Notes under the pieces: generated by a model | The model's input: only the letters and a program-made list of their open reading frames with translations | Told to the model about the DNA's origin: nothing | Database searches by the model: none | In this document: positions 45,448 through 57,400 of the stretch, piece by piece | How positions within the stretch are numbered: position 1 is the first letter of the stretch | Layout: each line of letters opens with the position of its first letter | Program-made: the position numbers and the translations under genes | Assembly: GCF_901000735.1 (NCBI RefSeq) | Contig: NC_081541.1 | Location: 25,049,743-25,113,742, forward strand | Length of the DNA: 64,000 nt | Direction: 5' to 3' | DNA from: Corylus avellana | Taxonomy: Eukaryota > Streptophyta > Magnoliopsida > Fagales > Betulaceae

Positions 45448-45460
45448 GGCTCTGATACCA
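45448..45460 (-). other. Primer-binding site (initiator Met tRNA)
   Basis: The minus strand reads TGGTATCAGAGCC directly next to the 5' LTR, matching the 3' end complement of plant initiator Met tRNA. Confidence 0.92.
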
Positions 45461-45766
45461 TGTAAGTTATCAATATTGAATGCAGAAATGTGGAAATGGC
45501 AGCTTACAAAGTTTGCTGACCATACGTATATTTATAACTTTGAAGACTAGTTACAACTGAAAAGATAAGAATGCATTTGAATTACAAACAAAGACTAAAG
45601 TTATCTACATTTGAATTACAAAAGAACTAAAGAAGATAAGATAACAATTGCTACAATTGAATTACAAAAGATGCAATGTTATCTAATCTGAAACAGAGTA
45701 TCCTTGGAAGATTGGGACTCTATTACAGACAAGGGCAACAGAGTATCCTTGGAAGATGTCTTAACA
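45461..45766 (-). repeat. Copia 5' LTR
   Basis: TGTAAGTTATCAATATTGAA start and CTTAACA end on the plus strand. This is the 5' LTR for the minus-strand element, since the primer-binding site lies directly inside it. Confidence 0.95.
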
Positions 45767-45771
45767 CAAGT

Positions 45772-46175
45772 TACTAAACTCTAAAAGTTCACAAAATTGA
45801 AGGGCGAGGCTATTTCACAAGCAAGCCCAACACTAACTGCTAACAAGATACACTGTCGGGCAACCATGACACGAAAAATCCACCTTCATCAAATGCATGG
45901 GGCATTCGAAAAAAAATGAAGGTACAAACAGAGAAGCACAATTATTACTCTAGCATAGCAGCTCAAGCAGAATTTCAAAAAGAAGAATCCCGGGTATATG
46001 GACTCTAAGAATAAAAAGTCAAAAGATGAAACTCCAAATTTAGAAAACAATAGTCGAAGGTAATTATTTTGATAATTATATTACTATGTGTTGATAATAC
46101 CTATATGAATGTAGGATTCATATTCAAAGTTCCTGGGGGGTGAGATGATAATCGAAAGCGTCCAACTAAAGGATT
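45772..46175. other. Unassigned sequence between copia element and minisatellite
   Basis: No protein recognised. It continues sequence found left of the copia insertion (39915-40546) and leads into the minisatellite. Confidence 0.45.
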
Positions 46176-47095
46176 CCGAAAAATCCCTCTTCATCGGAAA
46201 CAAGGGAATAAACCTTTCACGAAAAAAAATATCTCTTCATCGGAAACAAAGGAATAAACCCTTAACAAAAAAAAAAATCCCTCTTCATCAAAAACAAGGG
46301 AGTAAACCCTTAACAAAAAACAAAAAAAAAAAAAAAAAATTCCTCTTCATTGGAAACAAGGGAGTAAACCCTTAACAAAAGAAAATCTCTTTTCATCGGA
46401 AACAAGGGAGTAAACCTTTAACGAAAAAAAAATCTCTCTTCATCGGAAACAAGGGAGTAAACCCTTAACAAAAAAAAAAAAATCCCTCTTCATCGGAAAC
46501 AAAGGAGTAAACCCTTAACAAAAAAAATCTCTCTTCATCGGAAACAAGGGAGTAAACCCTTAACAAAAAAAATCAGTCTTCATCGGAAACAAGGGAGTGA
46601 ACCCTTAACGAAAAAAAAAATCCATCTTCATCGGAAACAAGGGAGTAAACCCTTAACGAAAAACAAAAAATCCCTCTTCATTGGAAACAAGGGAGTAAAC
46701 CCTTAACGAAAAAAAAAAAATCATTCTTCATCTGAAACACGGGAGTAAACCATTAACGAAAAAAAATTCATCTTCATCGGAAACAAGAGAGTAAATCCTT
46801 AACGAAAAAAAATCTCTCTTCATGGGAAACAAAGAAGTAAACCCTTAACGAAAAAAAATCTCTCTTCATGGGAAACAAGGGAGTAAACCCTTAACAAAAA
46901 AAAATCCTCTTCATCGGAAACAAGGGAGTAAACCGTTAACGAAAAAAAAATATCTAACTTCATCGGAAACAAGGGAGTAAACCCTTAGCAAAAAAAAAAG
47001 AAAAAATCCTTTGTCTCGGAAACAAGAGCGTAAACCCTTAGCCAAAAAATCACTCGTCTAGGAAACAAGAGAGGAAGGAAATCCTCAATAAAAAA
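46176..47095. repeat. Minisatellite, about 20 units of 43-60 bp
   Basis: Units share CTTCATCGGAAACAAGGGAG followed by TAAACCCTTAACGAAAAAAA. Length differences come mostly from the poly-A run and a few substitutions. Some units are more degenerate toward 47000-47095. It lies some 500 bp upstream of a gypsy-type LTR, the position of the variable 3' UTR of Tat/Ogre-lineage elements. Confidence 0.95.
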
Positions 47096-47159
47096 AAAAA
47101 ATTAATTAAAAAAAAAAAAAGCATCATCAGAAACAAGGAGACAACCTTGGGCTAAAAAC

Positions 47160-47594
47160 AATTAACGAGAGACAACCCGGCAAAAAACAAAGAATACCAT
47201 CGGATTCAAAACAACAAAGGGGGTCGGACAATACCCTCGGTTCTCATACTCGGATTCAAAACAATAAGGGGGGTCAGACACTACCCTCGGGTCCACCCTT
47301 TGGATCAAAGAAGATTATTACTTGGTTTTTCAACCAAGTCTTGAAGAGAGGATCTCGATTTTTATCCTCAGGTCTCCGGTCCAACCCTCGGATCAAAGAA
47401 TATTATTACTTAGTTTTTCAACCAAGTCTTGAAGAAAGGATCTCAGTTTTTGCCCTTGGGTTCCGGTTTTCACCCTCGGGTCCTGATTTTCAACCTCGGG
47501 TCTCAATTTTTATCCTCAGGTCTCGGGTGGAACATGCTGTGGAATCCCCAAGACATGCTAAAATTCCCCTATCCAAGTTCCTCGGATAAAGGAA
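47160..47594 (+). repeat. Short-repeat region before LTR, with polypurine tract
   Basis: Contains two copies of a roughly 80-bp unit (GATCAAAGAATATTATTACT and GTTTTTCAACCAAGTCTTGA, near 47305 and 47390) and reiterated CTCGGGTC motifs. It ends with the purine run AAAGGAA directly before TGTGGGGGG at 47595, consistent with a polypurine tract in front of a 3' LTR. Confidence 0.6.
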
Positions 47595-48145
47595 TGTGGG
47601 GGGTAACTATTGTACCTCCCAAATACGGGTCGAAATATCAAAAGTCAAAAGAAAGTCCAGGATTAACATCCAACCATATATCCCATTCATAACAGTCAAG
47701 CACATTAATGACTGGGGGCGCATATCTCGTCGTAACCACCAAATTAATGACCGAGATCACATTGATTGCAATAGCGGTTTCACATTGACCATAACAGTCA
47801 GGAGATAGGGTTATTAATTCACCCATCAATCACTCTTGAATCCCTTTTTCCTCGCCTGGTTACCATTCTAATTATCAGGAAACCTACACTATGTATAAGC
47901 ACATGCTATGTAGCCTAAGGTACGCCATACATTCGAATTCTTGAGAATGGGAATGAAAGAAATGACCTGACTTAGGCATCGGAGTGAATTCGTTGGCACC
48001 CCACCGGCAAGTTCTCCTGATTAGCTATTGTTTTGCAGGAATAAGAGGAGTGGGAAGACTAACAAAGATTGAAGATGAAGGATGCCTCGAAGAACGCGAA
48101 GAACATGCCGTTCACACCAATCGGAGACTGTTGGACCAAAAAATG
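47595..48145 (+). repeat. Ty3/gypsy-type 3' LTR
   Basis: Begins TGTGGGGGGTAACT after a polypurine run. It contains the typical gypsy-LTR block CTTAGGCATCGGAGTGAATT and GCACCCCACCGGCAAG. Sequence changes abruptly to the GATC-rich array at about 48145, which sets the right end approximately. A partner LTR was not found in the window; the 5' part of the element would lie in or beyond the gap at 39815. Confidence 0.65.
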
Positions 48146-49190
48146 CACCAACAAGTTTAATAAATCATTTGATCGCATTACGATCGATCAGGCTAATGTA
48201 CTAGTATCGATCGGAATTGATCTTATCAGATGTTCGATTGAACCTTCAATCATATCAAGTTCTATTGATTGTATCACGATCAATATAACTAATGCACTAA
48301 GATAATATAAAATGCTTAGAGTTCAATTGAATGTTTGATTGAACCTTCAATTGTATCCAATTTGATCGATCAATTAATCATATCACAATCAATCGAACTA
48401 ATTCACTTGGATCAATCAGATGTTTGATCGAACATTTAATTTGTTTGAAGTTTGATCGATCATTTGATCCTATCACGATTGATCAAACGAATGCACTAGG
48501 ACCAATCAAATGTCTGATCGAACATTCAATTTCAACTATTTCAATCATCTAATCCTATCATGATCAATCAAACTAATTCACTAGGATCGGTCGAATATTC
48601 GATCGAACCTTCAATTTCAATTGTGCCTATCACGATCAATCAAACTAATTGACTAGAATCGATCAGATGTTTGATCAAACCTTCAATTTTTGCAAGTTTG
48701 ATTGATCATATCACGATCAATCGAACCAATTCACTAGGATCGATCAGACTAATGATCGATCCTTCGATTTTATCACAATTGATCCGACTAATGCACTACT
48801 ATTGATCGGACATTCGATCGAACTTTTAATGTGTCAAGTTCGATTGATCATTTGATCCTAACATGATATATCATATTAATGTACTATGATTGATCAAACG
48901 ATTGGTCGAACCTACAATTGTATAAAGTTCGATTGATCATTTTATCGTATCACTATTGATTAGACTAATGCACTATGATTGATTGGATGTTCGATCAAAC
49001 TTTCAAATGTGTCAAGTTTGATTGTATCATGATCGATTGAACTAATGCATTATTCGTTCTTATCACGATCAATCAAATTAGTGCATAAGAATCATACAAA
49101 ATCTAAAGAGTTCGATCGATAATTTGATCGTATCACAATAGATTTGATGTTCAATTGAACCTTTAATTGTGTCAGGTTTGATTGTATCCA
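48146..49190. repeat. GATCGATC-rich degenerate tandem array, block 2
   Basis: Shares its first several hundred bases with 25397-25700 almost unit for unit, including CTAATGTACTAGTATCGATC and the AATATAACTAATGCACTAAG block, then diverges within the same repeat style. Non-coding. The gypsy-type LTR abuts its left end. Confidence 0.88.
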
Positions 49191-49261
49191 TTGATCTTGG
49201 CTTAAAACATGACTTATTGAGATGCTGAAGCAATGGGCTCAAGCGCAACAATGACCCTCCA

Positions 49262-49665
49262 TTATTTTTACTATTAGCGTCCACATCAAAAAGTGGACGT
49301 TATTGCTTTTCGGTTTTCAATATATATATATATATTTTTTATTATGATGGAGGATCATCATCGTCCAATTTTTGGTGGACTCTATTGCTTTTCAATTTTT
49401 CTTAATTTTTTTTTATTATGATGGAGGATCATCAAGGTGGACGTCGATGACCTGCTACCAGCGTCCACATCCAAAAGTGAACGCTAATGACATACTATCA
49501 GCATCTACATCCAAAAGTGGGCGTTGTTGATAGGTCATCAGCGTCCAATTTTTGGTGGACGCTATTGCTCTTCGACTTTCAATTTTTTATTATGATAGAG
49601 GACTATCAGCGTCTACATCCAAAAGTGAACGCTTATGATAGGTCATTAGCGTCTACTAACAATTT
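49262..49665. repeat. CACTA-type subterminal repeats, second locus
   Basis: Repeated AGCGTCCA(C/A)AT…, AAAAGTGGACG and TTTTTGGTGGACG motifs, the same family as at 26990-27725, with TATCAGCGTCCA and CATTAGCGTC forms. No CACTA terminus was found next to it. Confidence 0.75.
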
Positions 49666-49689
49666 CGCCCTTGATAGGGCTCTTGAGAA

Positions 49690-50095
49690 AACACATGAGT
49701 GACCCATCATGCAAGGTTAAAGTATTTTAACTTCCCATCATCGTTAGATTTATATGTTCTTCTTGTCACACCAAAACCCACTTGCTTGACATATTTCGTA
49801 TAATATCCGTACCGAACATCATATTTTTCTTTAGTTCTTTAACAATCTCATGTTTAAGAATAGTATTATATATGCCATTATTATTTTGAATCTCTTCCAC
49901 ATCTAATTCACACTCAATATTCTTTCCAGCTATATCAAAAAGAAAGAAAAGAAAAAAAACAAAATTTTGACACAATAACAAGTCTAGTAGTTACAAAATT
50001 AAAGAGTGACAAGTCTAACCATTTGGAGGGCCAATTGCTTCCTCAGTGCCCTCATTCCCCATATTCAAGTCCATCTTACGCCCAATTGGCATGCA
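49690..50095 (-). pseudogene. FAR1-like fragment, second copy
   Basis: The minus strand encodes the same two pieces as at 19840-20350: MPIGRKMDLNMGNEGTEEAI-like sequence (50090-50018) and, after an AT-rich intron, KNIECELDVEEIQNNNGIYN and KLKKNMMFGTD-like sequence with a frame break near 49800, ending in the RRTYKSNDDGK region near 49745. Only the start of the FAR1 domain is present. Confidence 0.65.
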
Positions 50096-50164
50096 TTAAA
50101 AGCGATAAAAAAGAACGTTGATGGCTTTTGAAAAGTGAATACTTGGCATGCATTAAAACATAAA

Positions 50165-50470
50165 GGGGAAAATGCAGTTTACCCCCCCTGAAGTTTCAGG
50201 AGTTTTTCAGTTTTAACCTCAAAGTTCAAAAGTTGGCAATCTACCCCCCTGAAGTTTCAAAAATTGGTAATTTAAACCTTTCATTTAATTTTTTCGTTAA
50301 ATTGGACGGAATTTTTTTAAAAAAAGCCTGAGGGTAATGATGTAATTTCATAGATTTCCGTAAATTTTAACGGAAAAATTAAACGGAGGGTTTAAATTGC
50401 CAATTTTTGAACTTTGGGATTAAAATTGAAAAACCCTTGAAATTTCAGGGGGATAAACTGCATTTTTCCC
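50165..50470. mobile_element. Mutator-type MITE, 9-bp target duplication
   Basis: Long inverted arms begin GGGGAAAATGCAGTTTACCC and end with the inverse (GATAAACTGCATTTTTCCC). AAACATAAA occurs at 50156-50164 and 50471-50479, a perfect 9-bp target duplication typical of Mutator-like elements. 306 bp, non-coding. Confidence 0.92.
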
Positions 50471-50669
50471 AAACATAAACTATGATGGAACATGGAAACG
50501 TTGAAGGCTTTTGAAGACATGATCATTTAAAAAGAGATGAAATAAACACATGAAAGAGTCAATATACCTCTAAAAAATGAAAGCCAGAAGAAGAACAAAA
50601 ACAGTTGCAAAAGTGAAGCGATAGGCAACAATAACCTTCAAGCTTCTTTCTCACTACATGTTACAAAAT

Positions 50670-51290
50670 ACCGTTAACAGGTATCTGGTTCCGGTTTCGA
50701 TTTTTGGCACCTAGTTATAATCATTTAACCAGGTGCATATATATAAATTTTTTTTTGGCTTTTATTTTTACTTTTTAGTTTTAGTACTTGTTTTTATTAT
50801 TTTTTTTGGGTTTGTAGTTGTTGTGAGGAGATATCGCTCTTTTTGTTGGTTTGTTTACATATATTCTGTATTAGGTAAGCTTTTAAAATGATTTTTAGGG
50901 TATTTTAAAAAATTGGATTTTTATTTTTAAGGCCCATAGTGGCAAAAACACTGTTGGAACAATCACAACAAAGCTTAGTTTATTGGGACAAAGGCTAATA
51001 TTTCTTTTTTTTTAAAAAAGGGTCAACTATGTGCAAAAAAATAGGCTTATTTTAGGCCCAATATCTAAAATAATCCCAAAATATAATTTTTTTTAAAAAC
51101 CAATTATCCAGTCTGGATAACTGGCTACTAACTGAAACCGTCCGATTAACCAAGACCCAATTAACTGGGAACCGGTTACTTGGTTTCGGTTTTCCAAAAT
51201 CAATAACCGGGATACCTGGTTTTGGTTTTCAGTTTTGGCCAATAACCGGAAACCAAAACTAGGTTGCCCGCATAGCCGCTATAAATATTA
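50670..51290. mobile_element. Degenerate hAT-like element upstream of the YgfZ-like gene
   Basis: Left (50675-50740) and right (51115-51265) zones carry inverted CCGGTT/AACCGG and TTTTGGCC/GGCCAA motifs like those of the element at 23569-24691. The interior is AT-rich with no host gene recognised. Ends are too decayed to define. It lies about 155 bp before the start codon of the downstream gene. Confidence 0.5.
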
Positions 51291-51444
51291 CGATTAAAAA
51301 TTGAGAAAAGATTTCTTTTAAAATAAATAAATTTGAGAAAACATTCTTTTTGTCTATTTTGTAGTGAGTCTAGTGACTATACTGACCCCTGCGCAGCTAC
51401 CCTGTAGATGTTTGCAGACGGCTCCGTTCAACGATCCAAGCAAT

Positions 51445-54400
51445 ATGGCATTGGCAACGGCGGCAGCTCCGCGTCTCCCATCTATTTCTATCACTCAACG
51501 CCGCCCCTTGTCGTCGTTCAGGCCTCATCAGAGCCACCCAGACGGTGCGTCGTTTTGGAAGAAGAAGAAGGCGACGTGGACGAAGAAACTGACTCTCTCA
51601 TTCACAACCACCACTACTCACTTTTCCGCCTTACCCTTCGACCTCTCACCACCTCCCATCGATCACGACCTCCTCGTAAGCGCCCTCCCCTCTCTCTCTC
51701 CGCAACTCATGAAATCCAAACGGACCATTTATGCGATCCATATTTTGCAGGAGACTGTGACAGTTGAAGGTGCTAAGGTTTCTGATGATGGCGTTATTGA
51801 AACATTTAACAATGATGACGAAGCTTTAGATGCTGTTGATTATGGGGTTGTGGTGGGTATTTGATTTTCCTAAATTTCAAACCCAGTGCTTTGTTTGCTT
51901 TCTTGCTTCCTCTTCTTCATAATATTGCTAATATTTTTGTGTATCTATGTGAATTCAAAGTTTATATGCTTATATGATCTTCATTCTGTGGTATTTTTGT
52001 GAAAATTGGTCATGATTTGGATCCTCATACGGTAGTGAAGTGAATATTGAGAATGATTTGTAGGGTAAGAAATGATGAAGTAAAATCTTTGACTAATTAC
52101 ATTCAACTTCCTCGATGAATTTCACCAACATGCTTTTCTACAAATTCCAAACTTTCTAGAGTTACCAATTACTTGCATTTTCAGGTTTGAATTTTTTAGG
52201 TTTTGGTCTTGCTTGTCATTGCTGTTCCAAGCATTATCTCGCTACAATTGATTCTTGCGCCTATACTACTGAGAAAGAAGAATGCTTCTTGCCTTCGGGA
52301 CTTATTACTGTGGTCTTCAACTTAAATGATAGTTTTGAAATTTTGTGCTGTCCAAACAACTACCTGATATGCATTTAACTGCAGTTGGTGAATTCCTCAC
52401 ATACTGAGTAGATCTTTTGATTCAGAAGGAAATTGCTCAATCAGATCTTTAGTGTATGCATAATGGTTGTAAATAAAAAAATATAAAAAGGAAGAAACAA
52501 TTTTCTCCTATGTTTTAAGTATAGAGTTTAGAATGTCCAAGACACCCTTCAAAATACGTTTCTTTGGGTTTATTCATATTGTAAATTTTGCTTCCTTTGT
52601 CACAAGCTAAGAAGTTCATCTACCAAGTATTCTAGCATGGAAGTCTTAATTATAGAAAATATGTGGTATTTTGCATGGAATTCAGCAAACTTCTTTGCAT
52701 GAAATTCAGCAAACTTCTAAAAAAACCTAGATACCTAGTCCTTTACCCACATATCCACCGAATCTGATGGTCTCTTTGAGTTAAGATTGCCCAAGAGCAT
52801 TTTAGCTTCACATTTACTGAATTTAACATTGCTAGTTGATCTGCATGCAAATAATTTTGATGTTTATGCTGCCATTGGAGTTGCATTATCAAATATCAAT
52901 GTCTTCTTTTAGAAGGTTATTGTGAAGTCTGGTGGTTCTCTATGAGCATGTATGAAAATGGTGCAGATAAAGTGAATTTTATTTTGAAAAATATATATAT
53001 TGAAATGGCATGTTAGTTTAGTCACTTTGAATAAGAATATTTTAACTGTGACTCCCTTCTTTCATTCTCTGTTCAAATAGACATAGTTATGACAACACTT
53101 TGAGATATGTTGGATGGTCTACTATTCAATACCCCAGTGATAGAAAATAGTTATTGTTAACCAAGACACTACTTCATTTCCATGAAGCAACAAATCAAAA
53201 ATATTCCAAAGAATTCATAAATTACTAATAGAAATTAGTCTACCTCTGGGCTTGCTAAAGCAGCTAACACTATCAGGCACTCATGGGCTAGGCTTAGGCT
53301 TGGGCTTGGTCAATGCATCAACTAATCAAAAATGGGTGCTATTGGCTTAATGCTTTAATCCATGAAGTTCTGTGGAATATTTTGTAATGAAATTCGTTAC
53401 AAGTTTCATAAGACTGGATGCAGTCTTTTAACTTTCTTCTTTTAGTGGACTTGTGGCGATTTACTGTCTGACTTTTAACTTTTCTTCGGCATGTAGCTAT
53501 TAATTGTATGGTCTTATTTTGTTTCTTTTATGACATCTGATTTCATAGGTTGTGGACCTTTCACATTTTGGCCGGATAAGAGGTACATGCTCTTTTCCTC
53601 TACTTTCCGAAGATATATCATCATTATCTTAACTTTTATTAGGACTATGATGCTGCAAAATTTTGTATGGTTTTGTGATTTGTACAGGTTATATCATTAT
53701 TTTATCCCTTTTATTTTGGGAGAGGGGTGGGGGTGTTAGGGAATAAGCTACGGTTCTGTTGCTATTGTTTTAGTAAATGCTATTGAAAAATATCTCCATG
53801 TGAGTTTATCCTTTTGAAACAGTAGTAGTTCAACTGATGCGAACCATTGTGTAAAATCATATGAGTGGGATCATATATATATTATCTATCTCAAGCACCC
53901 CCAATGTTTTGAAAATGATCGGGTAGAAGAGGCAGCACTCTTTCCGTAGTCATTAATGATCTGGAACCAAATCTAGTAAAGAATTTCCAAGTAGTCATTA
54001 CTGGGCAGAAGGGGTAGCTGAAAACCCATTAAAAGATACTATTACTACCTTTTGTTTTGTTGGTCCTGCTTAAGATAAAGGAACCCAGGTGAACGAGCAA
54101 AGAAAATAAGTTCAAATGAACCAAAAGTTTTCAGGGTCCAGATTGTGATCTTTGTTTCATAGTTTAGATGGTATTGCGTTTCTTGCTTCGCAATAAATTT
54201 CCAGATGTGATGTTTCAGCTTTCTCACATTATTTTAGCTGAAAAGAAGAAGAAAAATAAAAATAAAAATTCAGTTATGTTCTTTATTTTTTCCAAACGTG
54301 GACAGCTGAGTGAACCATTAAGAGAGACATTAGATATTTTATGAATTAAAGATTTGACATATTTTTATTTTATATGAATTAAATATTTATATTTTTTAAT

Positions 54401-57400
54401 TGTAAGTGTCACGTGTCACAGTATGATTGGTGTTGATGTGGCACATTAGCTGATTTTGTCAACTTTTCTAACGACAGGGACTTATTATTTGTTTTGTTTG
54501 CTTACTCCAGGGAGTGTTCAGTCTCTTTTTAAACCTCAGGAAGTTATTTGTCACAATCTCAAATCATAGGGACCAATTTAGCAATTTTTCCAAAGATAAA
54601 GAAAAATAGAATTTCAATGAAACCCTACTGTGTTATGAGATAAGGCATCAAAAGATTTTATGTTAGTCTGACACATTAAAATATTTTTTGAATAAAAATC
54701 AGTTGATGTCGTCTTAGAGTAATTATATTTTTTTAGGATGGTTTAACTCAATTTTAATTCTTTAGTCACTTTTATAAGAGTTTGCTGGCTCCTTAGTGGC
54801 TTGTATCATCTATGTACTTGCCCCTTACATTGGTTGACCCCTTTTTGGACCTTTTTTTTTTTTTTTTCCTGATAAGTAATTCAATCTTGTTGAAAGTGCA
54901 GATGGGTGAACAAGAGAGACTCTTACTAGCGAGAACCTCCTTTGGGACTTTCTAATTAATTTCTTCCTTATAAGATAAAAAAAATATTTATTTGACCTTC
55001 TATTGTGAAACTTTGGAAGTCCTTTGTGTGGACCAGCACTTATTTTTTTGCTTTCATTTACTTGATCTTGCTATGAATGGTAAAATTGAATATAACAAAG
55101 CACAATCTACAACATGAGAGAAATGCAAATAGCCATTTATATAATGAGAAATTATAGTTGATAACTATTTAAATTTTTTAATAATAGTTGAGGTACTAAT
55201 ATGTTGTCAATTATTTCATATAATCCCCATTTGATGCTTTCTTCTGCTTGTCATTGTGCACCACTTTTTAGTGGTACAGAAATTGTTTCTAGGCTACAGA
55301 AATCTCAAAGTTGTTAGTATTAATATCAGACACATTCAATTACATGCTAAGAAACTGCCTTGTGTTGGTGTTTGACATTTTTCACCCTTTCATATTTTGC
55401 ATTCAACTCAGAGTGCTTTGCATATTGTTAATTTTTTAATGTATATATCGTCTGAATATTATAGGTCTTCCACACATATATAGCAAAAGTTGCAGTATAT
55501 GGTTGTTTTTGCTGTTGCTTTAACAATTTTTTTTTCCTTGTAAATAATATGGGTTCAACTGACATGTAGTCAGTGGAGAAGACCGTATCCAGTTTCTTCA
55601 CAACCAAAGCACAGCAAATTTTGAATGTCTTCGTGAAGGACAGGTAAGGATTTGGTGGGAGATGTCATTAGTTCATTGCATACTTGTGGTTCCTACGTAA
55701 ACTTTATTCTTATATTGATACAGTCCTACAGGCTTAAGTAACAGGATTTCTCATTGAAATCCGTAGGGATGTGACACTGTTTTTGTTACACCAACAGCTC
55801 GGACAATTGATATTGCGTATGCGTGGATCATGGTAATCTCCACAATTCTGATTTGGCTATTGGCTTCTCTGCAATGTAAAAAATATTTGTATTTTTATTG
55901 TCTGATTAGTACTTTTTTTTTTCTTGGGTTGCTTGTGTTAACAGAAAAATGCAGTTACATTGCTGGTTTCGCCAGTGACCAGGCAAACCATAACTGAAAT
56001 GCTGAACAAGTAGGTGCATCTTGTTCTTGTATGTTGTCGTTATTATCTACCATTAGTGGTATTAATAGTTGGTATAATAAATAAGGATAGTATTTTTAAT
56101 ATCCAGAAAACTCTATGTTTGAAACTGTTTTCAAAAGCAATTTTTTTTTTTTTTTTTTTGTGTCCAGATTCTGATTTGCCGAAACCCACGTGTAAGAAAG
56201 TTCATTGGGCCCATTTAAACTTAGAAACGGTATTTAGTTCAGTTTTCAATCCAAATTTCTGTTCATCCCCGATCCACTTGGTGCGACCACTCCCCAAGTG
56301 TTGAGGGGTGCTGCAACCACTCCCTGAGCTGTCAAGAGCTGGTGCGACCTCCCCCCGAGGGCTTGAGGGGGTGTTGCGACCTCCCTTGATGGCTCAGGGT
56401 GGTTGTGCAACCTCCTCCTGTGGGCTCGGGGTGGTGGCATGGCCTCACCCCAAGGGCTCAAGGGAGTGGTGCAACCTCCCCTGATGGTTGGGGGTGGTGG
56501 TGCAGCCTCCTCCCATGGGCTCAGGGGAGTGGTGCAACCTCCCCCCGACGACTTGGGGGGTGGTGCGACCTCTCCCGATGACTCGAAGTAACAGCCCAGT
56601 CTTATATTATGAAGATGAGTAACCCACAAAGTGGTGGTTTATAAAGATACTCATGGCTGCAAGTAGGTGAAACTGGATTTTATAAGTGATTCTAAGGAAG
56701 CTCCAAATTAACTAGTTATTTTGTTATAATATTTATGAAAGGTTGGAATCAACTTAGGAAAACTGGTTTTTTTTTTTTTTTGTGTGTTTCAAATTTTACT
56801 AAGCATTGCAACATGATTTTAGTTGGTATTCTCTTTCTTGAGCTCATGGAAGCTTTTACACTTTTAGCAGTAAACAATAAACCCTGCTTCTCGCACTTTG
56901 TGGAAAATGGTTTCATAGAATTATGATATCAATTAGTACCCCAGAAAGGTCATAGGACATCTGTCCTATGTGTGCTTATCAAATTAAGTGTTCAGAATAT
57001 GTGTACTGACCTGCTGAAAGTCAAGAAGCAGCACCCTCACAAGATCTTTATAGTTTGTGTAGATTAATGTGGATTTTTGAAAAGAGAAGAAAATTTTGGA
57101 TAGAATAATAACATTTGTGAAAAGCTAGAGGTTAGCAGTAATTGACAAAAAATATGATGTCTGAGAAAGTTCGCTAAGATAATTTGGTAACATGCAACAA
57201 AGGCAATTAATGACTTAGAAAGGATGAGTCAAGTTGAAGGTGCAGGTGCTATGAGGGCAAGAAGGCCAATAAAAGTGTGGTTGACAGGCTATTGATAAAT
57301 ATACAATGGGCTTTGAACAGATTAAATGATCCCAAAACAGTACGATGATGGAAAACCAATGCATGCATCTGAGTTCAAGTAGTTGAGTAGAGGTCTTTTT

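Larger units (their letters stand above)
40547..45766 (-). mobile_element. Ty1/copia LTR retrotransposon, nearly complete
   Basis: Two LTRs of about 305 bp (40547-40851 and 45461-45766) with TG…CA ends flank gag, protease, integrase, reverse transcriptase and RNase H in copia order on the minus strand. A perfect 5-bp target duplication CAAGT lies at 40542-40546 and 45767-45771. A primer-binding site for initiator Met tRNA adjoins the 5' LTR. The LTRs differ at roughly 9-10 positions, so the insertion is fairly young but not new. Several stops and an internal duplication in gag make it non-autonomous. Confidence 0.97.

Noticed and set aside
45448..45460. tRNA gene signal (TGGTATCAGAGCC)
   Set aside because: It is the primer-binding site next to a copia LTR; no tRNA cloverleaf surrounds it.
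46176..47095. CRISPR-like regular repeats
   Set aside because: Contiguous minisatellite with no unique spacers, in eukaryotic DNA.
51364..51444. Upstream GTG start for the YgfZ-like protein
   Set aside because: The frame-consistent ATG at 51445 begins a plausible transit peptide; a GTG start is not expected in a nuclear plant gene.
56246..56629. 127-codon minus-strand frame and several plus-strand frames
   Set aside because: Products of the 31-bp minisatellite in an intron of the YgfZ-like gene.
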